The position numbers were made by a program, and so were the translations under genes. This document shows, piece after piece, positions 52,580-61,105 of a DNA stretch of 64,000 bases. Positions within the stretch are counted from its first letter, which is position 1, and each line of letters opens with the position of its first letter. Below the pieces are notes generated by a model, which made no database searches, was not told where the DNA came from, and saw only the letters and a list, made by a program, of their open reading frames with translations. The DNA comes from Woeseiaceae bacterium (GTDB taxonomy: Bacteria > Pseudomonadota > Gammaproteobacteria > Steroidobacterales > Woeseiaceae): contig JANQGQ010000018.1 in the NCBI GenBank assembly GCA_028277185.1, positions 186,001 to 250,000 of the forward strand. The letters are read 5' to 3'.

Positions 52580-55114
52580 ATGAAAAACGCAACGGAAAAT
52601 GCCATGCAGGGCACCCTTCGGTCGCTGAAAGGCGCATCGCTGGCCGCGTTTGCAAGTGTCGTCCTCGCCGCGTGCGGCGGTGGCGCGGAGACGGTCGACA
52701 ATCCGGCACCGCCAGGAGGCGGAACCGGCGGCGGCCCGATCTACAGCGGTCCCGTCGCGCGCGACAGCGACGTTCAGAGATTCCAGAACACTTTCTGGAC
52801 CGACGTTCGCGAGCAGGGAAGCTGCGGCGACTGCCACAACGAAACGACGGCTCAGCCGCCGCTGTTCGTGCGCTTCGATGACGTCAACCTCGCCTACGAC
52901 GAGGCGTTGACGGTCGTCGACCTCACACAACCCGCGCAGTCGCGTCTCGTCGAGAAGGTCGGTCAGGGCCATAACTGCTGGTCAGCGGACCTGTCCGTCT
53001 GCACGTCGCTGATGACGCGCTGGGTCTCGAACTGGGCCGGCGACGTAGCGGGCGGCGGACGCACGATCAGCCTGACACCCCCGATAGTCAAGGATCCCGG
53101 CGCGAGCAAGAACTTCCCGTCGGATACGTCGTCGTTCGCGACGCTGATCCATCAACCGATCCTCGTCCCGTACTGTGCCGAATGCCACAGCTCCGAGTCC
53201 GAGGACCCGCGCCAGCCCTATTTCGCCGATCCGGACATCGCCAGCGCCTACGACGCCGTGAGGCCGCGAATCGATCTCGACGATCCGGCGGCATCGCGCC
53301 TGGTCGAGCGCCTGCGCTTCGAGTTCCACAACTGCTGGGGCGGAAGCTGCGACAACTCGGCCAACACGATGGAATCCGCGATCGCCCAGTTTGCCGGCGG
53401 CATTCCCGAGACTTCCGTCGACCCCGCGCTGGTGTTCAGCAAGGCGCTCACGCTCGTGGACGGCACGATCGCATCCGGCGGCAACCGGTTCGAGAACGAC
53501 CAGATCGCACTTTGGGAGTTCAAATCCGGCAGCGAAGACCCGAACATCCGCGTGGCCGCGGACACGTCCGGCGTCGCTCCGGCGATCGATCTGAACCTGT
53601 CGCCGGAAGTCGAGTGGTTCGGCGGCTGGGGCATCACGCTCAACGGCGGCAAGGCGCAGGGTTCCACGACGACGAGCCGCAAGCTGTTCGACTTCATTCA
53701 ACAGTCGAACGGCCTGTTCTCGATCGAAGCGTGGGTCATCCCGGCCAACGTCACGCAGGAGATGGCCCGCATCGTCAGCTATTCGGCAGGACCTGACGCG
53801 CGCAACTTCTCGCTGCAGCAGACGCTCTACGACTACGACTTCCGCTTGCGGCACACCGAAACCGGTTTGAACGGAGACCCGGCATTGTCGACTCCGTCCG
53901 CCGACGAAATTCTGCAGGCAACGCTGCAGCACGTCGTCGCGACTTACGACCCACTGGAAGGCCGCAGGATCTACGTCAACGGCGAGCTGGTCAGCAACGT
54001 CGACCAGGTAGCGGGCGGCTCGATTGCCGACTGGCAGGACACCTTCGCCTTCGTCCTCGGCAACGAGGCCTCCGGCGACGCGCCGTGGGAAGGCACTATC
54101 CGCCTCGTCGCGATCCACAACGCGGTACTGACGCAAGAGCAGATTCAGCAGAACTTCGATGTCGGAGTTGGCGAGAAGTTCTTCCTGCTGTTCGATATCT
54201 CGGAGATTCTCGCGGCGGCACCGCAGTCGTCCTACATCCTCTTCGAGGTACAGCAGTTCGACTCCTACGCCTATCTGTTCGAGAAGCCGCACTTCATTAC
54301 GCTCGACGGCAGCGCGCCGACCGGGATTCCGCTGCAAGGTATGCGCATCGGTGTCAACGGTGCCGAAGCGCCGGTCGGTCAGACCTACGCAACGCTGAAC
54401 ACCATGCTCGATGCGACGCAGTTCGTCGAGCTCGGCCAGCCGCTCTCCACGCTCGGCGCGGTGCTGCCGCTCGAGAGGGGCCCGGCTGAGGACGAGTTCT
54501 TCCTGACCTTCGACGTGCTCGGCGGCGAAAGCTACGCGCGCGCCGACACCCCGCCGCTGGTAATCTCGCCGACCGACCTCGATCCGGTATCCGAGATCGG
54601 CGTGCGTACCTTCGACGAGATCAATGCGACCTTTGCCGCGGTCACAGGCGTCGATCCCAACCAGATGGACGTCGACATGACCTACCAGGAGCTGCGCCAG
54701 TCGTTGCCGGCTGTCGAGGACATCAACACGTTCCTGTCGTCGCACCAGGTCGCTTTGGCCCAGCTCGCGATCGAGTACTGCAACGTGTTGATCAACGACA
54801 CGACGGCACGTGCGGCATACTTCCCGGGCTTCAACTTCGGGGCCGCGCCGGCTACGGCGTTCAGTGCGGCAAATCGCGCGGCGTTCGTCGATCCGCTGAT
54901 CGCGAACATGGTCGGCAACAGCCGCAACGGCACACAGCTTGCCTCGCAGCCGGCCTTTAGCGTGATCTACGACGAACTCGCAGTAGCCACCGACGACAGC
55001 AATCGGCCCGACAATCTGGTCGATCGGCTGATCGCCGGCGGCTCCGACACGGAATCGATCGCCAAGGGCGTATGTGCCGCCACGCTCGGCAACGCGACGA
55101 CACTCATACAGTAA
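52580..55114 (+). CDS. LamG-domain lipoprotein with two haem-type domains
   Basis: An 844-residue lipoprotein (lipobox LAAC). Two N-terminal modules each have a CxxCH (CGDCH 82-86, CAECH 199-203) followed 30-55 residues later by an HNCW motif and one more Cys, which suggests an internal duplication. A concanavalin-like LamG domain follows (about 330-520: FSIEAWVIPANVTQ, VATYDPLEGRRIYVNGELV), then a beta-rich region (about 540-690) and a helical C-terminus with Cys residues. LamG modules bind carbohydrate or protein, so the protein may link haem domains to a surface ligand. GGAG and AGGAA lie just upstream of its ATG. Confidence 0.85.
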   Translation: MKNATENAMQGTLRSLKGASLAAFASVVLAACGGGAETVDNPAPPGGGTGGGPIYSGPVARDSDVQRFQNTFWTDVREQGSCGDCHNETTAQPPLFVRFDDVNLAYDEALTVVDLTQPAQSRLVEKVGQGHNCWSADLSVCTSLMTRWVSNWAGDVAGGGRTISLTPPIVKDPGASKNFPSDTSSFATLIHQPILVPYCAECHSSESEDPRQPYFADPDIASAYDAVRPRIDLDDPAASRLVERLRFEFHNCWGGSCDNSANTMESAIAQFAGGIPETSVDPALVFSKALTLVDGTIASGGNRFENDQIALWEFKSGSEDPNIRVAADTSGVAPAIDLNLSPEVEWFGGWGITLNGGKAQGSTTTSRKLFDFIQQSNGLFSIEAWVIPANVTQEMARIVSYSAGPDARNFSLQQTLYDYDFRLRHTETGLNGDPALSTPSADEILQATLQHVVATYDPLEGRRIYVNGELVSNVDQVAGGSIADWQDTFAFVLGNEASGDAPWEGTIRLVAIHNAVLTQEQIQQNFDVGVGEKFFLLFDISEILAAAPQSSYILFEVQQFDSYAYLFEKPHFITLDGSAPTGIPLQGMRIGVNGAEAPVGQTYATLNTMLDATQFVELGQPLSTLGAVLPLERGPAEDEFFLTFDVLGGESYARADTPPLVISPTDLDPVSEIGVRTFDEINATFAAVTGVDPNQMDVDMTYQELRQSLPAVEDINTFLSSHQVALAQLAIEYCNVLINDTTARAAYFPGFNFGAAPATAFSAANRAAFVDPLIANMVGNSRNGTQLASQPAFSVIYDELAVATDDSNRPDNLVDRLIAGGSDTESIAKGVCAATLGNATTLIQ

Positions 55115-55140
55115 CGACAGGCAAACGAGGAATCACCATC

Positions 55141-56751
55141 ATGGCTAAGAAACGCAATGCTCGGGACTTCGACGCTCCGCAGCTTCATGGCGATCATCCG
55201 CGCCCTGTCACACGCCGCCAGTTCGTGGCGCAAGGCTTCAAGCTGGGCGCGGCCTACACGAGTGCCGTCAGTGTCGGCAGCCTGTTAGGAATGCGCGATG
55301 CGGCCGCGGATCTTTCTCCGGACCTGCGGGGTCTCCTACAAAACCCGTGCGAGATCGCCACGAACGGCGCCGGCAAGATCCCGTTCATCGCTTTCGACCT
55401 CGCGGGCGGCGCCAATATGGCCAACTCGAACGCCCTCGTCGGCGGCCAGGGCGGCCAGCTCGACTTCCTGTCGACCGCCGGCTACGAGAAAATGGGCCTG
55501 CCGGGCGACATGGTGCCGAGCCTCAACGACCCGGTCAGCGGCGCGCCCTACGCGAACTTCGATCTCGGTCTGGGCTTCCATCTCGACAGCGCGTTCTATC
55601 GCGGCATTATGACGCGGGTCTCGCCCACGACACTGGCCAACATCAACGGCGCGATCATTCCGGCGCGCTCCGACAACGACACCGGCAACAACCCGCACAA
55701 CCCGATGTACGGCATCGCCCGTGCCGGCGCCGCCGGATCTATCCTCACGCTCGCGGGCTCGGAGAACTCCGACTCGGGTGGCAACTCGATGCTGCCGATG
55801 ATGCTCTACGATCCCGAGCTGCGGCCGACCAAGGTCGACCGGCCGTCCGACGTCACGAACCTCATCGACACGGGTGAACTCGTAGGTATTCTGTCACCTG
55901 AAGACGCCACCGCGGTCATGGAGTCGATCTACCGGCTTAGCGCCGCGAAGATGGGTATCGTCGACACGAACGTCTCCCAGGATGCGCTCATCAAGGAGGC
56001 AGTCAACTGCGGCTATCTCAAGGCGGCGGACATCGCCGACCGCTTCGGCGACTTTGAGATCGACCCGGGTTTGGACCCGGAAATCGTCGGACCGGACGGT
56101 ATTTTCACGGAAGCCGAATTCAACGACGGCGGCCGTGACGGGCGGGAGTTCCAAAAGACGGCGTCGATCATGAAGCTCATCATGAACGGCTTCGCGGGCG
56201 CGGCTACCATCGAAATGGGCGGCTACGACTATCATGGCGGCCGCCGCGCCGAAGGTGAGGTCAAGGACTTCCGTGCCGGCATCTGCATGGGCGCGTGCCT
56301 CGAATACGCGGCCATGCGCGGAGTACCGCTGATGCTGTACGTCTTCTCGGACGGCTCGCTGTCCTCGAACGGCGCCATCGACAATACGGTCGAAGGCCGC
56401 GGCAAGCTCGAGTGGTCATCGGACAACTCCTCGACGGCCGCTTCGTTCTTCCTGGTCTACAACCCGACACGCCGACCTACGCTGATCGGGGGGACGCCAG
56501 AGGAGCAGGCCGTGCACCAGCAGATCGGCTACATGTCGGCCGACGGCTCGGTCCAGCGGGCGGCGACCCCGGCGGCCAACAACGTACCGCTGCTCGTCAA
56601 TACCGCGATCCTCAACTACATGGCGCTGCACAACGAGACCGGTCTGTTCAGCCAGGTCTTCCCGAACCACGGACTGGGCAACGCCGCGATGTTGGACTCG
56701 CTGACGGCGTTCACGCCGATCTGCAACGGCACGATCGGGCAGCCGATCTAG
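55141..56751 (+). CDS. Tat-exported DUF1501-like protein
   Basis: A 536-residue protein from ATG 55141 (GAGGAA upstream). The N-terminus has a twin-arginine motif TRRQFVA (24-30) and a hydrophobic stretch, so it is probably exported folded. The body carries FIAFDLAGGANMANSN, GFAGAATIEMGGYDYHGG and LYVFSDGSLSSNG, matching the layout of DUF1501 (alkaline-phosphatase-superfamily-like) proteins, in which the G-x-x-x-H/Y-x-H region precedes a metal site. Enzyme activity is unproven. DUF1501 genes commonly sit beside DUF1592/planctomycete cytochrome genes, and here beside two CxxCH genes. A strong terminator follows. Confidence 0.85.
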   Translation: MAKKRNARDFDAPQLHGDHPRPVTRRQFVAQGFKLGAAYTSAVSVGSLLGMRDAAADLSPDLRGLLQNPCEIATNGAGKIPFIAFDLAGGANMANSNALVGGQGGQLDFLSTAGYEKMGLPGDMVPSLNDPVSGAPYANFDLGLGFHLDSAFYRGIMTRVSPTTLANINGAIIPARSDNDTGNNPHNPMYGIARAGAAGSILTLAGSENSDSGGNSMLPMMLYDPELRPTKVDRPSDVTNLIDTGELVGILSPEDATAVMESIYRLSAAKMGIVDTNVSQDALIKEAVNCGYLKAADIADRFGDFEIDPGLDPEIVGPDGIFTEAEFNDGGRDGREFQKTASIMKLIMNGFAGAATIEMGGYDYHGGRRAEGEVKDFRAGICMGACLEYAAMRGVPLMLYVFSDGSLSSNGAIDNTVEGRGKLEWSSDNSSTAASFFLVYNPTRRPTLIGGTPEEQAVHQQIGYMSADGSVQRAATPAANNVPLLVNTAILNYMALHNETGLFSQVFPNHGLGNAAMLDSLTAFTPICNGTIGQPI

Positions 56752-56777
56752 GTCCGGACCCCACGTCTCCAGCACCT

Positions 56778-56806
56778 GGGCCGGTCTGACGACCGGCCCT
56801 TTTTTT
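56778..56806 (+). terminator. Strong rho-independent terminator after the DUF1501-like gene
   Basis: GGGCCGGTC and GACCGGCCC form a perfect 9-bp stem around a TGAC loop, followed by seven T residues. It closes the three-gene cytochrome/LamG/DUF1501 transcript. Confidence 0.92.
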
Positions 56807-56824
56807 GTCGTGTGCCGGCAGAGG

Positions 56825-56830
56825 TATACT
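56825..56830 (+). promoter_or_regulatory. -10 element candidate for the S9 peptidase gene
   Basis: TATACT matches the sigma-70 -10 consensus at 5 of 6 positions and lies 34 nt before the start codon, just after the terminator. No good -35 is visible at 16-18 nt. Confidence 0.4.
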
Positions 56831-56863
56831 CGCGCCATCTACGCATATGTCAGGGGGTGGCCT

Positions 56864-58807
56864 ATGTACCGGCCAATAACCGGCCTCATCGCCGGCGCGA
56901 CGCTCGTGCTGACCGCAGCCTGCGGCGGCGGCACCGGCACCGATTCAGCGCCTGCCGCGGAAAGCGGCGGCAAGCCCGTGCCGCGATACAGCGCGGCGCA
57001 GTTCTTCGAGACCACGAGCTACGGCCTGGCCGGACCCGCGGGTCTCGCGTTTTCCGTCGACGGCAGCCGGATCCTGATTCACTCGGACGAGAGCGGCGTG
57101 TTCAATGTCTATGCGCTGCCCGTGGACGGCGGCGATGCCGTCAGCCTTACCGCCTCGGACGACAACGCCATGTTCGCGGTGAGCTGGTTCCCGCTCGACG
57201 ACCGGATACTCTATACCTACGACCAGGGCGGCAATGAACTCAACCACGTTCTGGTGCGCGAGGAGGACGGTAGCCACCGCGACCTGACGCCGGGCGAGGG
57301 GCTCAAAGCCGCATTCGTCGGCTGGTCGGAGGACGGCCGGCACTTCTATCTGAGGACGACCGAGCGCAACCAGCAGAACTTCGACCTCTACCGCTACTCG
57401 ACCGAGGACTACAGCCGCGAACTGGTTTTCGAGAATCCGGGCTTCCAGTTGTCGGGTATATCCCGCGACGGCCGCTGGCTTGCACTCAACAAGCCGCGCA
57501 CGAGCGCCGACTCGGACATCTACATCGTCGATCTCGCCGCCGACTCACTGGAACCGGAGCTGATCACCGCGCACGAGGGCAACATCGCCTACGGCGCAGT
57601 CACGTTCACCCCGGACAGCAAGGCACTCGTGTACTCGACGAACGAATACGGGGAGTTCGGTCAGCACTGGACGTACGATCTCGCGACCGGCGAAAAGGCG
57701 GCGCTCGTGACGGCGGACTGGGACGTCATGTACACGTTGTATTCGAGTACCGGCCGCTTCCGGGCAAGCGGTATCAATGCCGACGCGCGCACCGAAGTCG
57801 TCATCACCGACACCGAATCGGGCGAAGCCGTCGGGTTGCCCGCGCTGCCGCCGGGCGACCTCAACAGTCTGCGCACGTCGCGCGACGACCGGCAGCTTGC
57901 GCTGATCGTCAACAGCGACGTGTCGCCATCCGACATCCACGTCATCGACCTCGAAGCCGGAACGAGCCGGCAGCTGACCGACGCGCTCAATCCCGGGATC
58001 GACCGGCGGCATCTCGTCGAGAGCGAGATCGTGCGCTACGAAAGCTTCGACGGCCTCGAGATCCCGGCGGTGCTCTACAAGCCTCACGGCGCGTCCGCCG
58101 CCAATCCGGTGCCGGCGCTCGTCTGGGTTCACGGCGGCCCGGGTGGCCAGAGCCGCACCGGCTACAGCGCGATGCGGCAGCATCTCCTCAACCACGGTTA
58201 CGCGATTCTCGCGGCGAACAACCGCGGGTCCTCCGGCTACGGTAAGACTTTCTTTCACATGGACGACAAACGCCACGGCGAGGAAGATCTTCAGGACATC
58301 GTTTACGGGCGTGAATATCTCCAGTCGCTCGACTGGGTGGACGGTGAGCGAATCGGCGTCATCGGCGGCTCCTACGGCGGTTACATGGTCGCCGCGGCAC
58401 TGGCGTTCGAGCCGGAAGCCTTCGACGTCGGCATCAACATCTTCGGCGTGACGAACTGGGTGCGTACGCTGAAGAGCATCCCGCCATGGTGGGAAGCGTT
58501 CAAGGAAGCGCTCTACGACGAGATGGGCGACCCCGCGACCGACGAGGAGCGCCACCGCCGCATTTCACCGCTGTTCCACGCCGACAACATCGTCAAGCCG
58601 CTACTGGTCGTGCAGGGTGCCAACGACCCGCGCGTACTCAAGGTGGAGAGCGACGAGCTGGTCGCGGCGGTTCAGGCCAACGAGGTACCGGTCGAATACG
58701 TCGTATTCCCGGACGAGGGCCATGGATTCCGCAAACGCGAGAACCGCATCACGGCATCGGAAGCCTACGTCCGTTTCCTCGACGTTTATCTCAAACCGGA
58801 GAGCTGA
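56864..58807 (+). CDS. S9 family prolyl oligopeptidase-type peptidase lipoprotein
   Basis: A 647-residue lipoprotein (LTAAC, Cys20) from ATG 56864 with AGGGGG 6 nt upstream. Residues about 60-400 form a beta-propeller with repeated blades (SVDGSRILIHSDE, SEDGRHFYLRTTE). The C-terminal alpha/beta hydrolase has the nucleophile GGSYGGY (Ser503), Asp588 in GANDPRV and His620 in GHGF. This is the S9C/acylaminoacyl-peptidase-like layout, cutting short peptides. The lipid anchor places it in the periplasm. It stands alone between a terminator and a converging gene. Confidence 0.95.
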   Translation: MYRPITGLIAGATLVLTAACGGGTGTDSAPAAESGGKPVPRYSAAQFFETTSYGLAGPAGLAFSVDGSRILIHSDESGVFNVYALPVDGGDAVSLTASDDNAMFAVSWFPLDDRILYTYDQGGNELNHVLVREEDGSHRDLTPGEGLKAAFVGWSEDGRHFYLRTTERNQQNFDLYRYSTEDYSRELVFENPGFQLSGISRDGRWLALNKPRTSADSDIYIVDLAADSLEPELITAHEGNIAYGAVTFTPDSKALVYSTNEYGEFGQHWTYDLATGEKAALVTADWDVMYTLYSSTGRFRASGINADARTEVVITDTESGEAVGLPALPPGDLNSLRTSRDDRQLALIVNSDVSPSDIHVIDLEAGTSRQLTDALNPGIDRRHLVESEIVRYESFDGLEIPAVLYKPHGASAANPVPALVWVHGGPGGQSRTGYSAMRQHLLNHGYAILAANNRGSSGYGKTFFHMDDKRHGEEDLQDIVYGREYLQSLDWVDGERIGVIGGSYGGYMVAAALAFEPEAFDVGINIFGVTNWVRTLKSIPPWWEAFKEALYDEMGDPATDEERHRRISPLFHADNIVKPLLVVQGANDPRVLKVESDELVAAVQANEVPVEYVVFPDEGHGFRKRENRITASEAYVRFLDVYLKPES

Positions 58808-58814
58808 CCCCGCG

Positions 58815-59279
58815 TCAGGTCCCCGTGGCGGCCCTGGCGTCGTGCTTGAGTTGCATCACCTTGCCGCGGCTCACGTAGAGCAGGTCGCTGATCTTGAGGA
58901 CCAGCGAGTCTTCGTACTTGTCCAGTCGGCCGTCCGCGTAGGCGACCTGCCACAACAGCGACACGACCTCGGCTTTTTCGGCCTCGCTCAGATGGGTGTG
59001 CAGTTCCTTCGTGAACTCGTGAGCGGACACCGCATCCTCGGCAACCTCGGTCGCCTCGTTGGCAAGCTGCGTCGCGTCCTCCGCCGACAAGCCGAAGTGC
59101 CGGCTGATCAGCGTAAGGAGCGCCTCGAACTCTTCCTCGCTGAACTCGTGGTCGGCGCGGGCGATTTCGACCATCAGCGTCGCGGTACACAGGCGCAATG
59201 CCGCGTCGCGATCCCCGCCGGACTCGCCGTCGGTCGATTGAACCGCTTCGCTGATCTTCAGGTACAGAGTTCGGAGCAT
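58815..59279 (-). CDS. TerB-like protein
   Basis: A 154-residue helical protein with the TerB pattern: ALRLCTATLMVEIARADHEFSEEEFEALLTLI (in parts) and, later, LLWQVAYADGRLDKYEDSLVLKISDLL, in which two acidic-rich A-D-x-x loops form the probable metal site. TerB-like domains occur in tellurite-resistance and metal- or membrane-linked systems, and the small bacterial versions have no settled function. It begins 18 nt after the PII gene, so it is likely the last gene of the SbtA operon. Confidence 0.88.
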   Translation of the reverse strand: MLRTLYLKISEAVQSTDGESGGDRDAALRLCTATLMVEIARADHEFSEEEFEALLTLISRHFGLSAEDATQLANEATEVAEDAVSAHEFTKELHTHLSEAEKAEVVSLLWQVAYADGRLDKYEDSLVLKISDLLYVSRGKVMQLKHDARAATGT

Positions 59280-59297
59280 TCCGGTCTTCCGTGAATT

Positions 59298-59600
59298 CTA
59301 AAACTTGTCAGCTCGCAGCACGCCGACGTCGATAACAAACGATACCATGGCGTAGTCGGCGTAAAAATGCGCCCTCAGGTGCTCGGTGATCTTCACAGCC
59401 ACTTCGTCGGTGCATATCACCTCGAGGCGGACGTTGCCGTTGTGCATCCATCCCGCGCTGCGCACGCCGCGGCTCCCGGAGCCGCGGGCCTCGGTCACCG
59501 TGTAGCCGGTGGCGCCCATCTCCCTGACCAGATCGATGAGCCGCGGCTCCAGCACCGCCTCGGTAATGATCGTCAGGAGTTTCTTGTGCGTGGTATCCAT
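59298..59600 (-). CDS. sbtB: PII-like signalling protein, SbtB type
   Basis: A 100-residue PII-fold protein: KLLTIITEAVLEPRLIDLVREMGATGYTVTEARGSGSRG (read in parts), a short T-loop, and the C-terminal ICTDEVAVKITEHLRAHFYADYAM segment. Unlike GlnB/GlnK it lacks the uridylylation Tyr in a long T-loop, as expected for SbtB. SbtB binds adenyl nucleotides and controls SbtA. It starts 21 nt after the transporter gene. Confidence 0.88.
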   Translation of the reverse strand: MDTTHKKLLTIITEAVLEPRLIDLVREMGATGYTVTEARGSGSRGVRSAGWMHNGNVRLEVICTDEVAVKITEHLRAHFYADYAMVSFVIDVGVLRADKF

Positions 59601-59621
59601 GCGTTGTCTTCCTCCCGGGGT

Positions 59622-60566
59622 TTAAGCCCCGGCACCGGCGCCCGAAAGCCAGCGGGCAATTTCGAAGTACAGCGGCACGCCGATGAAGATGTTGAACGGA
59701 AAGGTAATGCCGAGCGACGCGGACAGCGACAGCGACGGATTCGCATCGGGGACCGCAATGCGAATCGCGGCCGGCGCCGCGATGTACGACGCACTTCCGG
59801 CCAGAACGCCGAGCAGCGTCATGCCGCCCAGATTGAGCCCGATCAGATGGCCGATGGCGATCCCCAGCGTGGCCGCCGGCACGGGCGTGACGAGACCGGT
59901 CACGATGACGAGCACCGCGCGCCGGCGCAGAGCGCCGGCCTGACCGGCCGCGATCAGGCCCATCTCGAGCAGAAACAGCGCGAGGACGCCCTTGAACAGG
60001 TCGAAAAAGAGCGGCTCGAGCGGCTCGATGCCCTCGGGCCCGGTCAGCGCGCCGATGACCAGCCCGCCGAGCAACAGCACGATCGATTTACCGAGAAACA
60101 CCTCGTGCGCGACGGCGCCCCAGTTGGACCCGGCCGACAAGCCCTTGGCAAGGACGATACCGACCATGATCGCGGGCACCTCGAGGATCACGAGAAACAG
60201 CGGCAGTTGCCCGTCGAAGGGCACGCCACGCGTCGCGAGAAACGACACCCCGACCGCGTAGGTGGCGACGCTCACCGAGCCGTAGTGTGCAGCCAGCGAT
60301 GCGGCGTCGGCGCGTTCGACGGAGGACAGGGCACGAATCGCCGCGAACACGACGAGCGGAACGATCAGCCCGATGGATGCAACCGCGAGAACCTGCGGTA
60401 CCAGGCGGCCGATCGGCTGCTGAGCCAGCTCGACCCCGCCTTTGAGGCCGATCGTGAGCAGCAGCAGCATGCTGAGCAGCTCGTAGACGGCTTTCGGCAT
60501 GCGTAGATCGGACCGCATGACGCCCGCGAGGACGCCCAGCAGGAAGAACCAGATGACCGGATCCAT
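59622..60566 (-). CDS. sbtA: SbtA-family sodium-dependent bicarbonate transporter
   Basis: A 314-residue protein with about ten membrane helices and the SbtA/DUF897 features: LLLLTIGLKGGVELAQ near the N-terminus, AHYGSVSVATYAVGVSFL in the centre and LGVLAGSASYIAAPAAIRIA near the C-terminus (each read in parts). The cyanobacterial founder imports HCO3- with Na+. The downstream SbtB-like PII supports this assignment. It is preceded by the HPF-like gene (57 nt gap). Confidence 0.92.
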   Translation of the reverse strand: MDPVIWFFLLGVLAGVMRSDLRMPKAVYELLSMLLLLTIGLKGGVELAQQPIGRLVPQVLAVASIGLIVPLVVFAAIRALSSVERADAASLAAHYGSVSVATYAVGVSFLATRGVPFDGQLPLFLVILEVPAIMVGIVLAKGLSAGSNWGAVAHEVFLGKSIVLLLGGLVIGALTGPEGIEPLEPLFFDLFKGVLALFLLEMGLIAAGQAGALRRRAVLVIVTGLVTPVPAATLGIAIGHLIGLNLGGMTLLGVLAGSASYIAAPAAIRIAVPDANPSLSLSASLGITFPFNIFIGVPLYFEIARWLSGAGAGA

Positions 60567-60623
60567 GAAACCCCGAAGCCTTGCCGCAAACCGGCAAGCT
60601 TACCGTGTTGGGGCTCGGTGGGA

Positions 60624-60992
60624 CTAGCGTTCGATACCGACGATGTCGTCCGGCCTCTGACGCCAGTCGCGAAGTTCCTGCCGGGCGACGCGGCGTCGCT
60701 TTTCGATAGCGCGACGGACCGAGCGCTTCGCGCGGCGGGCGGACAGAATGATTGCCGCGTGCAGATTGCTGCTTACCGTCTCCACGGTAACGCTCTGCTG
60801 CGACGTCAGGTTGACGCGAACGACGACGGCCTTGTCGAAGCCGCCCTTGGGACCGTTGACGTCCTTGAGAAACACATCCAGATCGACGATCGATTCGCGG
60901 AAGCTTCCTAAAGCCCGTTCGAGCTGGCCACGCGCCCGGCGATACACCGAGGATGACATTGGAAATCCCTGCGTCTGGATGGTCATTTGCAT
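60624..60992 (-). CDS. HPF/RaiA-like ribosome-associated protein
   Basis: A 122-residue protein resembling the S30AE hibernation-factor fold: MTIQTQGFPMSSSVYRRARGQLERAL, then a strand-rich middle (DLDVFLKDVNGPKGGFDKAVVVRVNL) and a basic C-terminal helix (RRAKRSVRRAIEKRRR), each read in parts. Such proteins bind the 30S decoding region and silence ribosomes under stress. It is somewhat diverged, so function is tentative. It lies upstream of sbtA on the same strand and divergent from the LysR gene. Confidence 0.75.
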   Translation of the reverse strand: MQMTIQTQGFPMSSSVYRRARGQLERALGSFRESIVDLDVFLKDVNGPKGGFDKAVVVRVNLTSQQSVTVETVSSNLHAAIILSARRAKRSVRRAIEKRRRVARQELRDWRQRPDDIVGIER

Positions 60993-61077
60993 GGCTTACT
61001 CCGTGGCCGAACAGTCATGGTAGACACGCTCAGAGTTCGCGACAATCGAACTTTTGAGCGCATTGTGGTATTTTTTT

Positions 61078-61103
61078 CGAATTCTTTCCGGGCCGGGAAT
61101 TCG
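61078..61103. promoter_or_regulatory. Inverted repeat just upstream of the NhaR-like gene
   Basis: CGAATTC and GAATTCG form 7-bp arms separated by 12 nt, ending 2 nt before the TTG start. The spacing is near the T-N11-A architecture of LysR-type sites, so it could be an autoregulatory operator. It lies in the gap shared with the HPF-like gene. Confidence 0.4.
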
Positions 61104-61105
61104 TC

